From: Diabrotica undecimpunctata
Taxonomy: Eukaryota > Arthropoda > Insecta > Coleoptera > Chrysomelidae
DNA: 64,000 nt
Direction of reading: 5' to 3'
Assembly: GCF_040954645.1 (NCBI RefSeq)
Contig: NC_092808.1
Location: forward strand, 20,756,232 to 20,820,231
Positions within the stretch are counted from its first letter, which is position 1, and every line of letters begins with the position of its first letter. Below the pieces are notes generated by a model. It was not told where the DNA came from. It saw nothing but the letters and a program-made list of their open reading frames with translations, and did no database searches. Positions 22,254 through 33,129 of the stretch are shown here, piece by piece. Position numbers and translations under genes: made by a program.

Positions 22254-22700
22254 ATTAAAGTAAAGACAGCATTATTTGGTAAAAAATTCGATAACTGAGA
22301 AAAGTAATCCTTATAAACTTCTGGGCTCATTTCTTCGTGGTAATATTTAGCGGATTTTAAAACGAACTCAAATAAACCATTATCCACAAAACCATGTTCG
22401 CTACCAATGTGCATAGATTATTAGTCTTCAACCCTTTCCTGCGGGAGCGTTTAAACCAGTAGAATATCCTTTTAGAAATGCTGGTCGAGAACTTGTAATA
22501 TTTTAATAGCCATACTTTTGAAACGGTATGATTTTTGTTTAGCCAGGTTTCATCTAAATAAAAAAGTATTTTCGTTCTAATCTAAATCTTTTATCGTTTT
22601 CAAATATTGCATTAGCGAACAAACAATATCTTCTATATCGTTCAATAAAGGTTGTTTTCTTTGATTTTCATAGTAAAAAAAATTTCTTTAAGTAATTTCC
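22250..22700 (-). pseudogene. Tc1/IS630-type DDE transposase fragment
   Basis: The minus-strand reading across frames gives IYLDETWLNKNHTVSK (first catalytic Asp in the YxDETW motif, about 22550), then CHIGSEHGFVDNGLFEF, KSAKYYHEEMSPEVYKDYFS and QLSNFLPNN. The usual continuation (hhhhDNAxYH, second Asp) is lost at the junction with the upstream RTE tail. This is the DDE_3-type nuclease core of Tc1/IS630-family transposases. Frameshifts and stops make it dead. Confidence 0.7.
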
Positions 22701-22849
22701 ATAACTTATCTCAGCCAAAGTGAAAAAAATTATTATCTCTTTTATTACTATCTCTATTGACCTAATATTTTATCCAATCAAGGAATCTCTTTATTTAAAT
22801 AGAACAAATGAACATTCCTCCGAAGCTTGTCGAGCCACTTATGATGATG

Positions 22850-23247
22850 ATGATGATAGATTTAGCATAAACGTCTTGATAGGAGTAGTTGACGCTTATC
22901 TACTTGGACCTGTGGAATTGCCTGTTTGTTTAAATGGTGCTGATTACTTACATTTCTTGCAAAATGTTTTACCTGATTTGTTAGATGATGATCCTCGGCA
23001 AACCTTATGGTTTCTACATGACGGCTGGCCGGCTTACCTTAGCAGGAATGTACGAGAGTTTTTTGATGCTAACTACGAAAAAGCGGTTATTGGAACAGGT
23101 GGTCCAGTTGCTTGGCTAGCAAGGTCGCCGGATTTGATTCCTTGCGATTATAGTGTTTGGGATACAAAAAAAAATTTGTTTATTCTTTCCGATACAAAAC
23201 TGTGCACAACAGAGGCTAAAGGTACAAGATGCTTGCAACTAATTTAG
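22850..23247 (+). pseudogene. Tc1/mariner-superfamily transposase, C-terminal half
   Basis: Recognisable from RFSINVLIGVVDAYLLGPVE onward, with LNGADYLHFLQNVLPDLL, WFLHDGWPAYLSRNVREFFD (second catalytic Asp in HDG) and WLARSPDLIPCDYSVWDTKK (third acidic position, PDLxPxDY). The first Asp and the DNA-binding half are missing. The frame is open upstream to 22720, but those residues do not resemble the family and are probably fused flanking DNA. A GAT-repeat encodes DDDDD just before the conserved part. The frame shifts after TKK. Confidence 0.75.
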
Positions 23248-23346
23248 AAATAACTTTGCAAGAATTCTGCGTTCTTTAAGGAAAATGACAAATTAATGCA
23301 TAAAGACTAATGGCCATCACATCAAGTATTATAACTATCTACCTTT

Positions 23347-23354
23347 GATACTTG
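23347..23354 (+). repeat. Left 8-bp target-site duplication of the hAT element
   Basis: GATACTTG immediately precedes the terminal CAGTGACGGATCCAG and is repeated exactly after the right terminus (26035-26042). Eight-bp duplications are the hallmark of hAT insertion. Confidence 0.9.
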
Positions 23355-23701
23355 CAGTGACGGATCCAGAAATTTTTGTCCAGATCCGGATCCAGAATTT
23401 AGATTTTTGCACCTCTAAGATTAATATGATTTGTGCCTCATGTAAGGGAACCATTTTCTCAATAATTATTTTAAGCGATATATTAAACAAAAGTTATTAA
23501 AACCCAAATACCCTACGGGTGCAAAGAAGGGTACAACATTAAGGGATCTTAAACTTAAACAAAAAAAAAATAATTTAACCCTCATACTCTATGACAGTAA
23601 AATCAAGACTATTAAACCAAAGGAAAGTTATTAAAATATAAATACTGATAAATCAAGAACTGTCAATTTAAACTAGTTATTTTAAAGACAATTAATTTAA
23701 A

Positions 23702-25052
23702 TCAGGGAAGCCAAAGAGTTATGGATGCGAGCAAAATGTGAGGAACTAGAAGAATTGCAACGAAAACATGACGAATTTAACACACATAAGAAAATAAAAG
23801 AAGTTACAGTACACAAAAGAAATACACCCATAACATTAACGAATAATGAAGGTCATGCACTATCCCTAGAAGACGAAGTAATGGAGGAATGGGAAAACCA
23901 CATTAAAGCAGTATTTAAGGATGAGCGAGGATCACTACCTAACTTAAGTGCAAATACAGGACCATCAATCTTAAAAGCTGAAATGGAAAAAGCCATACAC
24001 CAAGCCAAGCCTTGCAGAGCTTCCAACTAGATGAGAAAGACATCAAACTTATTATTGCCAAACTTTACTGGAACCAAACAGCCATTATTAATACCAACAA
24101 CAGAGAATCAAAGCCAATCAGTATTGAACGAGGCGTAAGACAGGGCTGTATACTGTCTCCCACCCTCTTTAACGTGTATTCTGAGAATCTATTTAGGGAA
24201 GCTTTAAAAGATCAAAAAGGAATTATCATAGGAGGAGAAATAATTAACAATATACGGTACGCCGACGATACTGTGATTCTAGCTGAAAACATCGACGATC
24301 TGCAGGAGCTAATCAATAGAGTTGACATGGAATGCACAAATTGGGGACTGTCGATAAATATCGATAAAACTAAATACATGGTGACCAGTAAAGTGGATAT
24401 CGGCGCAACCCAACTGATATTAAACCAACAACCGCTGCAGAGAGTTCAGAGATTCAAATACCTTGGATGTTGGATTACCCAAAATCTGGATCCATCCTTC
24501 GAAATTCGATGTAGAATTGAACAGGCAAGAAACTCATTTCAAAAATTCAAGCCTCTATTATCCAATGACTCATTAAATTTGGAAATCCGAGAAAAAGTTT
24601 ACAAGATGTTACGTGTGGTCTGTACTTTTGTATGGATGTGAAACTTGGACTTTAAACGCCGATATCATGAATAAAATCGAGGCGTTTGAGATGTGGTTGT
24701 ATCGAAGGATACTAAAAATTCTATGGACTAGCAGAACCAGAATCGAAGAAGTTCTTCGAAGAATGGGACATCAACGAACTCTATTAAATATTATTAAGAG
24801 GCGTAAACTAGAATATCTTGGACATATAATCAGAGGACCAAGATATGAGTTCCTTCGGCTAATTCTCAACGGTAAAATCGAAGGAAAGAAATGGATAGAA
24901 CGGAAGAAACTCTCTTGGTTGAGGAATTTGCGGCAATGGACAGGTTTGACAGCGGACCAATTGCTACACGCAGCGCAAGACCGAGATCAGTATAACAATA
25001 TTATAAGCATGGTAGTCGCCGACGTTCCGTAGGGATATGGCACTCTAAGAAG
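23702..25052 (+). mobile_element. RTE LINE inserted inside the hAT element
   Basis: Flanked by the exact 8-bp direct repeat AATTTAAA (23694-23701 and 25053-25060). The body begins within the linker (EAKELWMRAKCEELEELQ) and ends with a short tail (ctctaagaag). It is 5'-truncated, as expected of target-primed reverse transcription. The duplication and tail together mark precise insertion boundaries. Confidence 0.9.
23725..25032 (+). pseudogene. RTE ORF2: linker, RT palm, C-terminal domain
   Basis: Three consecutive open pieces. 23725-24030: linker and start of the RT (LQRKHDEFNTHKKIKEVT, EEWENHIKAVFKDERGSL), ending at HQAKP where RT fingers are deleted. 24012-24641: DEKDIKLIIAKLYWNQTAII, GVRQGCILSPTLFNVYSENL, the intact NIRYADDTVILAEN, GLSINIDKTKYMVTSK, RFKYLGCWI. 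24613-25032: LLYGCETWTLNADIMNKIEA, MWLYRRILKILWTSRTR, KLEYLGHIIRGPRYEFLRLI, LSWLRNLRQWTG. The deletion and two frame breaks make it inactive. It is otherwise well preserved. Confidence 0.85.
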
Positions 25053-25076
25053 AATTTAAACCCACCTATCCTATAG

Positions 25077-25560
25077 CTACAAAATCAAGAACAAACCATT
25101 AAATAGATTCATAGCTTTCGGTGAAAGTCGTTCTTTTAAATCAGTTAAGATATTGTTTAAAAGGGGTAAATAAATAGATCTTCGAAGATATTCTTTGCAG
25201 GAGTTAGCAGATTGGTTTTGACGACAGCTTTGACGAGAAACTATACGAGGCATGTTCAATTCAATGTCTAGTTGTTCAGCTATTTGTTTACTTCATAGTA
25301 AAGTTTGCTAAAAACAGATTCAGCATTTGATCTTTTATTTTGAAGAATGCATTCAGTGTCCTCTATGGCATCAGTAGCCTACTTAAAATCTAATGTTGGT
25401 GACTGAAGAAGACGACTAAGTGATACAGTTGTACCTAAAACATCACTAAGACAAACTACTGTTTCACAGTTTCACAAATACCTTGGACAGCAACCCCCAG
25501 TTCCTTTATTTGTATTCACTAACGTATCAGACAGAGCTAATGCAACAACAATATTCACTT
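25077..25560 (-). pseudogene. hAT transposase fragment
   Basis: The minus-strand translation reads LGTTVSLSRLLQSPTLDFK, DAIEDTECILQNKRSN, then IELNMPRIVSRQSCRQNQSA and SCKEYLRRSIYLPLLNNIL, TDLKERLSP. This is the region before the C-terminal dimerisation domain of ZMYM1-like hAT transposases, where N(I/M)PR..RQ..R.N and Y.RR..FLP.LD are conserved. The catalytic core and the C-terminal hATC domain are not visible. Confidence 0.7.
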
Positions 25561-26034
25561 TGATATTTATTATAGATAAATTATAAAATGTAGCACACAG
25601 TCTCAACAATTATAATACATATTCAAATTACAAACAAAAAATTCGTAAACAAAAAACTGAAGATAAGAAATACCTAATAGAAAATAAAAATGTGCGGATT
25701 TCGTGCGAAAAGTCATGTCATGTACATTGAATGAGCAATAATGTGTGGACGGTAATTCTATCTCATCGAAAATCGAATGATTCTTTGGCACTCAAATGAC
25801 GAATTGATAAAATTTGAAAATCGCGTAACTCTGAATTCCGAAAAGCTTCCGTATAATTAATTCTACACTTACCCCTAGAATAAATGAGTTTGAATCATTT
25901 CAACTCTTGACTTCCTTCTTATAGGGTTGATGAGTTTTAAATAATTTTTTTTTAGGATTATTTGATTGATATTTAATTTTGTTTTGGGGGTGGTCATGAC
26001 CCCCGTGACCCCCCCCCCCTTGTATCCGCCACTG

Positions 26035-26042
26035 GATACTTG
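26035..26042 (+). repeat. Right 8-bp target-site duplication of the hAT element
   Basis: GATACTTG follows the terminal ccgccactg and is identical to 23347-23354. Confidence 0.9.
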
Positions 26043-27390
26043 TTCTTTTGTCTTAGTTTCGTTCCGTCGTAATAAATATTTTGTTTTTAAAAACCTTTTA
26101 CATAAAATTTTGTTTCAGTTTGATTTTTGACTTATTTTCCCAAACTTTTTTTACAAATCGTGTGCTGTATTTGTTAAAACAAAAGATAATTTATAAAATT
26201 AATTAAAGTACCTATTAATTATTTAACTTTTATGGCGAAAAAACAAAAAAATTTCAAATCGATTTTTTAGAAAACTGTGTACCCTGCCGACTTAAAGTAA
26301 GAGTACCGTTTAGTACTAAAATACTGAAAATTTAATAATCTAGTATTACGAATGCTTAAAAGTTAAAGACAACAAAGCTATGCGTTAAAATAATCGTTGA
26401 CTTTTGGGACTTTTGGGAAAAAGGGAAGCCTATGATAGGTACTAGAAATTCGCAATTGACGGAATCGATTTAACACTGGAGGACAAATACCAGTTGTACC
26501 AGTTTCTGTTTTTTTTTTTAAATAAAAGCTTCCTGAAGGTATTTAAAAAAAACTAATTACAAGGCGCCTTTTTCAAAGAGTTTTAGCTCCCTTGGGAAGC
26601 ATTTTCAGACTAGGAGAATTGGGTTCAATTGTTTTAAAATTATCTGAGGAATCTCCGGTTCTCGTTTCGAGTTTCTGGACATCCTGTATAATGAGACGAT
26701 TTAAGTTAAAATGGATTTGAATTTAGAAAAAATCCATAAAGGGACCTGGAAAATAAGAGGAACCAATATAACCAACCAAATTGTTGTTCTTTACATGATA
26801 TGATGTTAATAGTTTTAATGGTATCATAATCCTAAAAAAGAGTAGATATATTTTGTATGATTTAAAAAAAAATATATTTAATAATATAATATACTTGTGA
26901 CTAAGTATTTACATATACAAATAATAATTTCAGTCTCACCCCAAAGAAACAGTTTCATCATTGACGTTGGCCACATAATCACAGCGTTAATATATTTAAA
27001 AAAGGATCTCACGCTAACATTCAATTCTTTCTATCGGTACATACAAACATCCATCCACTTTTCACAGGGCGTCAATCAGTCAACCATCAAGGGTGGTTTT
27101 CAATAAAACCTCATACCCTCATGGACGTGCACAAATAAATTTAACAGAGGAGTAATAATTACAGATAAATTAAGGAATTACTCTATTTTAATAATTAGTT
27201 GATGAAGAAAGTTTAAAATCTACAATTTGTTTAAAAACCACTTTTACACGACAAAATATGCTTAAATTCAGAGAATAAAAACTGTATTTTTATTTGTGAT
27301 GGATTATTATATCGCCATATTAATTGATTAATTTTTTTTTGTATTTTCGTTTTTAATTTCACTTCCTACATTTATATATTACTTAAGGTA
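26043..27390. other. No recognisable gene
   Basis: AT-rich. Around 26560-26720 the text ctccggttctcgtttcgagt and ggacatcctgtataatgaga looks like an insect interspersed repeat of unknown class. No protein motif on either strand. Confidence 0.35.
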
Positions 27391-27394
27391 AGAC

Positions 27395-27860
27395 TCTGGA
27401 ATGCAAATGAAGTAGCATCATAAAAACAAATTGCAAGATTTCCTGGTAGAAAACAATATTGACATAACGGTAATCTCAGACACACATTTAACAAGCAACC
27501 ACAACCTTAAATTTGGTAGATATATAAGCGGTTATTATTTAAAAAGGAATCAAACATATTACACCTGCAGGCAGCAAGTATTATCATTGAAGATTGGATT
27601 GGAACAATAGCAATATCTGCAGTATATCTTCCACCAAACTATCCACCGAATCATTTACTAATTATTTTAATTCACTAGGTGAAAATATATTTCTTGCCAA
27701 AAGATGTAATTTGGAACTCTCTACTATCTCCAACCAGGTAGAATTAGCATCATTTTTCAAGCGATTTAGGAGCTACAGCTCAAACACTTATTTAGTTACA
27801 GACTACCTACTGGCCCACTGACCCCAGTTAACTTCCTGGGTGTCTTGATTTTGGCTATTT
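27395..27860 (+). pseudogene. Jockey-type LINE endonuclease, frameshifted
   Basis: It begins LRLWNANEVA, continues HKNKLQDFLVENNIDITVIS, DTHLTSNHNLKFGRYI, then ASIIIEDWIGTIAISAVYLP and PPNYPPNH (the hhhVYxPP motif). After frame changes it reaches PTGPLTPVNFLGVLILAIF, a degraded form of the PTYWPTxxNKxPDVLDFAI stretch near the endonuclease C terminus. E of the SETH motif is replaced (SDTH). No RT follows in register. Confidence 0.65.
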
Positions 27861-28074
27861 TTGCTTCCTGGCTAAATTTAAGATTTGTTGAAAAGGAACG
27901 TCCAGCGAAAGTGCACAATCTGTATAGAAAAGAAATAAATCAAAAAATAAACGTGCAAAAAATAAAAGAGCATACTACAGCTCAGACCGCATGCCTAAAC
28001 CATTCACTGCCAGTTAAATTTGTAACGGTATGTCAGTAATTATTCAAGCATTTGAAAATGTTGGTTTTATTTGT

Positions 28075-28640
28075 GACCCTATGTACACATACTGTAGAAA
28101 TAAACAGGCGAATAGAGGTTGCCAGATCAGCATTTATACGAATGAAGCCACTCCTAACGTGCCAAAATCTAAATTTGGAGATCAGACTACGTACCATTCG
28201 CTGTTATATATTTTCAATATTATTATATGGAGCTGAGACTTGGACATTAAAAAAACGCAATTTAAAAAGAATCGAAGCTTTTGAACTCTAGTTATACCAC
28301 AGAGTATTAAAAATATCATGGACTGATAGAATTACAAATAAAGAAGTACTGGAGAGGTTTGGTAAAGAAACAGAACTAATGATCACTATACAAACCAGAA
28401 AACTGGAATACCTAGACCACGTGATGAGGGGACCAAAATATGAAATTTTGAGACTCATAATACAGGGAAAGATTCAAGGAAGATCTGTTGGCCGAAGGCA
28501 GAACTCATGGTTGAAGAATCTACGTGATTGGTATCAATGCAGATCGATTGATTTGTTTAGAGCAGCAAGTTCAAAAATAAAAATAGCCATTATGATTGCC
28601 AACCTCCGTAGGGAGAGGGCACTCTAAAAAAAGTACCTAT
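28075..28640 (+). pseudogene. RTE LINE C-terminal region and 3' end
   Basis: It reads EINRRIEVARSAFIRMKPLL, NLEIRLRTIRCYIFSILLYG, AETWTLKKRNLKRIEAFEL, a stop, LYHRVLKISWTDRITNKEVL, RKLEYLDHVMRGPKYEILRL, GRRQNSWLKNLRDWYQCRSI and KIKIAIMIANLRRE. This is almost fully open apart from the single stop after EAFEL. It ends at gggagagggcactctaaaaa, matching the end of the RTE at 25.03 kb (gggatatggcactctaagaa), so both belong to one family. Confidence 0.85.
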
Positions 28641-28959
28641 AATAAAATGGACACAAAAAACTGTCAAATTGACATGGACCTGAGTGACGTGTCCAGGGCA
28701 CATAGCAGTAAATTCTTGCCTGTGTGTCCACAACACACTTTTTGCGTGTTTTGATTAATTTTCGAGTAATTAAATAAAAAAAATTAAATAGTTTTTTTTC
28801 TATTTATCCAAGCAAATAATTAAACTAAAAACCAAGTATTGTAAAAAATGTAAGTTATGAATGGAGAAATAAACAGTTAATTGGTTGATATTTTAAATTA
28901 AACCTTTATTTGAGAAGACTCATAAATGTCATAAAATCAAATCAACACAAAAGCTTATT

Positions 28960-30560
28960 TTTCATGAAACAATCTAAAACATGGAACCAAACATAGGACA
29001 TGGCGAACAAAAGTTTACTGTTCCTTTTTCGTTTCATTAGCAGTATCCCAGCAATAGTTGCAACAGAGGCGTTTTGATCTTCCTTTTTCGTCTTTTGCTC
29101 AATATTCTTGAAAATGCTGAGTGGAGGTTGGTTCTTCTTCTTTCTATATTGTTGGTAATAATTTTTCTAGAACAGATATTCGAAAGTAGTACAATGTCAT
29201 TTTATTGTCGGAATATTTGTTGAACAATTAATAGGAGTTTATAAACATTATTTGGAATATATGAATCCCCAGTTTCTTGTACTACCACTAGTTTTATGTT
29301 GACAGGTATAATAACTAAGCATTTGGTCATTTTTGTCAATGCCTCCCATAAATTTATTATATTTGGCTACAAGTCTGGGCTTCATTTTTTTGTTTGCTTC
29401 TCGAAATTGTTTCGATCATCTCCGCATCATATTCTGTGGAAATTGTTAACACGTCCCTCTTATCGCGCTATTTACTGATACAAAGACCATCAATACTTGC
29501 TATAAAATTCACCTTGTTTTAGTCTTTTTGACACCACTGCTACTGGATTTTGAGATCGTTCGGCCCTAAGTATACCTGTTCAATAAAATCAATACTATTA
29601 TAAAAATTATTCATAAAAATGGAATGCCCCAGCCCTTTTTCCCTACAAGCAAATTATGGACCACTTTTTGAGTATGGTTTTTACCACCAACAATAGGATC
29701 GGCAGCTCCAGCATAGACATAGATTTTTTGAACAAGTCCGTTGGGTTTAGCGAGAATATATAACTTTATTCCATATCAATGTCGTTTGGCTTTATTATAT
29801 TGACGAAATATAAGCTGACCTCGCCACAACATCATTGATTCCTCAATTGACAGGTTTCTTTGTGGAGAATTAATCTGGGATATTTTGGAATTGAAAAACT
29901 CCATGACTGGCAATATTTTAGCAAGTCTTGATTAATGAGGTTCATTATTATCGTTAAAATGCAGAGCTCTCAATATTAAAAAAAATATATTTATGCTCAT
30001 GAAGTTGACAAAAGTAGATATACTGAAGAGGTAATGAGTCCGCCAATAATCATAAATGCGTTTTAATTTTATTGTGCCTGTATATAACAGAAGACCTAAG
30101 AATGTCTTAAATTCTTCTTTAGTTACATCTTTCCACCTTGTGATTCGACTCTGATCCTTTGTACTCCATGCAAGTATTTCAACAGCGTTATTGTTAGTAT
30201 TTTCAATTATAAGCTGTAAAAACTGATCTGTAAAGAGCCAATTAAAATAATTGATGGGATCATTACTATCTACAGCTACTTTTAAGCCAGAATTTCTAGT
30301 AGAGGGTATCTGGTTGTCATCTGGCATCTGGACGTTTTTCAAACCATTTTGCGTGTTCTGCTTGTTCGCCTTCATTTGCATGTTGCAATATCTCATTTTG
30401 TGAAAATGTAATTCTATTATTTGCAACTAAAGTTTCGTCATCATCACTCTCGACATCTTATCACTCTCGACATCATTGTCACTCTTATCATCACTTATCT
30501 AACAAGCCTTGTCAAAACCATCAAAATCATCGTCAGACTCCTCTAACAACTACAACAATT
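28960..30560 (-). pseudogene. piggyBac-superfamily transposase, decayed
   Basis: The N-terminal acidic region (EESDDDFDGFD, near 30530) leads into the longest open piece (30426-29932). That piece contains DPINYFNWLFTDQFLQLIIE, SRITRWKDVTKEEFKTFLGL, LLYTGTIKLKRIYDYWRTHY and LILRALHFNDN, the N-terminal part of the piggyBac DDE fold. Downstream in broken frames come the C-terminal motifs MKPRLVAKYNKFMGGIDKND and QMLSYYTCQHKT. The Cys-rich end lies near 29060-29030. The first catalytic Asp region is not readable. I found no clear TTAA-flanked ends. Confidence 0.8.
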
Positions 30561-30599
30561 CATCTTTTGTTAAAACACGCTTATTATCGTACTTACTTT

Positions 30600-31060
30600 T
30601 TTTTGCTTGATTTCGATAGTTGATTTGAATTTGCTGCCATTTCTCAAAAACACGTTCTATAAGCTAAATCTGAAACAAAAAAAATCAGGAATCACTACAA
30701 GCAAAATCGAGGTATCATCAAATAGTCATATTGTAGAAGCACTACCAAATATTACTAGTAATGCAATGGTTCTCCTTTCTCCTAATTATATTCTCATAAA
30801 AACTGACATTAGCACTAATCCACACATTTTTAATAAAATAAAATAAACATAACCTCAAATAATATTTACCACGAAGCCAATTAAAAAAATTAAAACACAA
30901 TATTTTCGTTTGTACTTTTGACTAAAAGTTGATTAAAAGTTACTAAAAAGTTACCTAAAAACCTTTCAAAATTGTGTAAGACACTAAACGTTATACTCAC
31001 GACAAATACCTCCCACTTCCAGCTAACAACTGGTAATCATAAAACCACTACGTGATAAAG
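30600..31060. other. No recognisable gene
   Basis: An 79-codon plus frame at 30607-30846 matches nothing known and lies just 5' of the piggyBac pseudogene on the opposite strand. It may be untranslated or terminal sequence of that element. Confidence 0.35.
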
Positions 31061-31064
31061 AAGA

Positions 31065-31620
31065 ATTAACCAAGAAAAAAAATTCTAGATCTGGAAAAAC
31101 TGAAATACTCGAAACTCAAAACAAATTTGAAGAAGAAATAATGAAATAGTTGAGAAAATTAAGAGATAAACTAAAAGAGTAGTGGTACCTAATAAATAGA
31201 ACCACATAAACTGAAGGAAAATCGATGCTAGGAACTAAATAAAGAAACCAAAGGTTTGATAATGAGTGCAACGAGGTAATTGAAGAACGAAATAAACACA
31301 GGGAATATATTTAACTAGACGAACAAAAAAAGAAAAGTAGTATTTAAAAGCAAAAGACGAATAGCTAATAAATTGTATAAACAAAAAAAGTGAGAAAACA
31401 CTCAATCAAACAATTAATTGGCATGAAAATAAAGTTAAGAGAAGCCAAAATACGAAATGCATATTATTTTATCACAACCGAAACAAAGAGATACACCAAA
31501 AACGAATCTGTTTATATCTGGAACTAATGTTAATTGCTAAGAGATATTTGGAAGTTAATAATGAACCTTTAGATCTGCTTTGGTGATTAAAAAAAGCTTT
31601 TGATCGAATCAAATATTAAA
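31065..31620 (+). pseudogene. LINE linker and RT fragment, decayed
   Basis: The plus-strand reading gives LETQNKFEEEIMK, RFDNECNEVIEERNKHREYI, KLREAKIRNAYYF and near 31585 LLWxLKKAFDRIKY, a degraded motif A. The ECxxxIEERNxxRxxY pattern is the linker of RTE-like LINEs. It may be the upstream part of the element whose 3' portion is at 32285-33125, separated by about 650 bp of other sequence. Confidence 0.55.
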
Positions 31621-31639
31621 AATGAATAGAAATTTCCAT

Positions 31640-32280
31640 TTCGAAAATGGAAACTTCAACATAAACGTATTTCCAATTAAAATTGTGGTTAATTTCCGAT
31701 AAAGATAGTAGATAACACGTTAATATTTATTTTTGGTTATGTTTCATGAACTGTAATTATTACCTTATTGTCACTGTTATCTACGTCTATGATTTTATGT
31801 AAAAAAAACAAGTGACGAACGCGCGGAATTCGTTCGACCATAATAAAGCACCCTGTGGCACCCTTTCAAAGCCTGCTTGTAATGAATATAATAACAACAA
31901 CGTTCTTCTAATAATTGCCAATTCTTATCCTTATAAAAAGAGCAACCAGAGCGGAGGGTGAGCGAGGGGTGTCGGATTGTGAAATTAGGCCTTTGTTGGA
32001 ACATGGCGAGGTCGGTATGAAAGGGGATTTTGGTTTTTAATTAAAATAGTTTGTGAACAGGGGATGATGGACCCATATGGATGGATGGATGGATGGTTTT
32101 ATTGAGGTTGCTTAGTATTCGTTAAATGGAATAATTCACTTAAAACCTATGTGATTATGTTGCCACATATGGTTATATAAATCTCTTCGATATTTTGCAT
32201 AATGTGCTGTTGTTGAACTTGATATGTGCTACTGGTGACCAATGATTAGAATGTAATTTTTATATGTAAATTTTAAATGG
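31640..32280. other. No gene; short repeats
   Basis: A faint copy of the 7.0-kb palindrome unit lies at 31640-31695 (aaacgtatttccaattaaaa). A (GGAT)n microsatellite (ggatggatggatggatgg) is at about 32078-32096. Stretch 31800-31990 is unclassified and relatively GC-rich. Confidence 0.4.
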
Positions 32281-32284
32281 AGAG

Positions 32285-33125
32285 AATTTAATACAGATAC
32301 AAATATTATATTTATAGATTATAAAAAAGCTTTCGACCGGATCGATAGACAAACTATTTGAAATTATCAAAAAAGAGGATATCGAACACAGCTTATTAAA
32401 GGAATCATACATATAAATATCACGAATAAAATACAGTCAAACCAACAAACACAAAAAATTGTCAACACGATAATCATAAGTATTGAGCACAAGAAAATTT
32501 GCACTTTTGCATTTGTTAATTCCAAAATTCCTCATTCCAAATTTTAAAACAACACAATAAGGTCAGATAATAAAACAAGTGATGAAGTTTAAATATCTAG
32601 GCATCACATTATCTAGCTACAGAAAGCTCCAAGCTAAAGTGGAAGATCAAGTGAATAGAGTGAATAGAGCAAACAGAGCCACAGGCTGCCCGAATTAAAC
32701 AATATGGAAAAATAAAAATATCGGGAAAGAAACGAAAGGCAGAATTTACAAAACAGTCATCAGACCAATAATGACATACGCGGCAGAAACACGACCTGAC
32801 ACAGAGAGGAGAAAAAGGATGTTAGAAACAGCAAAGATAAAAACACAGCAAAAAATTGATGGTACGACACCATGGGACAGAGCTAGAAGTACAGATATCT
32901 GACGTAGATGCAAGGTGGAGAGCATTAAGAACTAGGTAAGAAATAGAAGAGTAGAATGGAACGTTCATATAAGCCAAATGACAACAAATAGAGTAGTAAA
33001 GATGGCAAGAGACGGTTCCCCAATAGGAAGACGATCAGTAGAAAGATTACGAAAACGATGGAACGACAACTTACTGGAGACACATTGAAAAACAGACTCA
33101 TGTCGACATAAAAAAGAAGAAGAAT
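32285..33125 (+). pseudogene. RTE-like LINE, RT palm to 3' tail
   Basis: It starts in motif A (TNIIFIDYKKAFDRIDRQT), then SYRKLQAKVEDQVNRVNRAN, then GRIYKTVIRPIMTYAAETRP, DTERRKRMLETAKIKT, RNRRVEWNVHISQMTTNRVV, KMARDGSPIGRRSVERLRKR and WNDNLL. It finishes with aaaaaagaagaagaataag. Motif B and the YADD box are lost to deletion. Same family as 21380-22253. Confidence 0.75.
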
Positions 33126-33129
33126 AAGC

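Larger units (their letters stand above)
23355..26034 (-). mobile_element. hAT DNA transposon with nested RTE
   Basis: The ends are inverted repeats: left cagtgacggatccag, right (reverse complement) cagtggcggatacaa. They are flanked by the perfect 8-bp duplication GATACTTG. A decayed hAT transposase segment lies on the minus strand at 25560-25077. An RTE retrotransposon (23702-25052) with its own duplication has inserted inside. Without it the hAT copy is about 1.3 kb, so it was already internally deleted. A poly-C run (ccccccccccc, near 26010) lies just inside the right end. Confidence 0.9.

Noticed and set aside
22839..22858. GATGATGATGATGATAGA acidic run inside the mariner-like frame
   Set aside because: Simple-sequence run, not a conserved part of the transposase.
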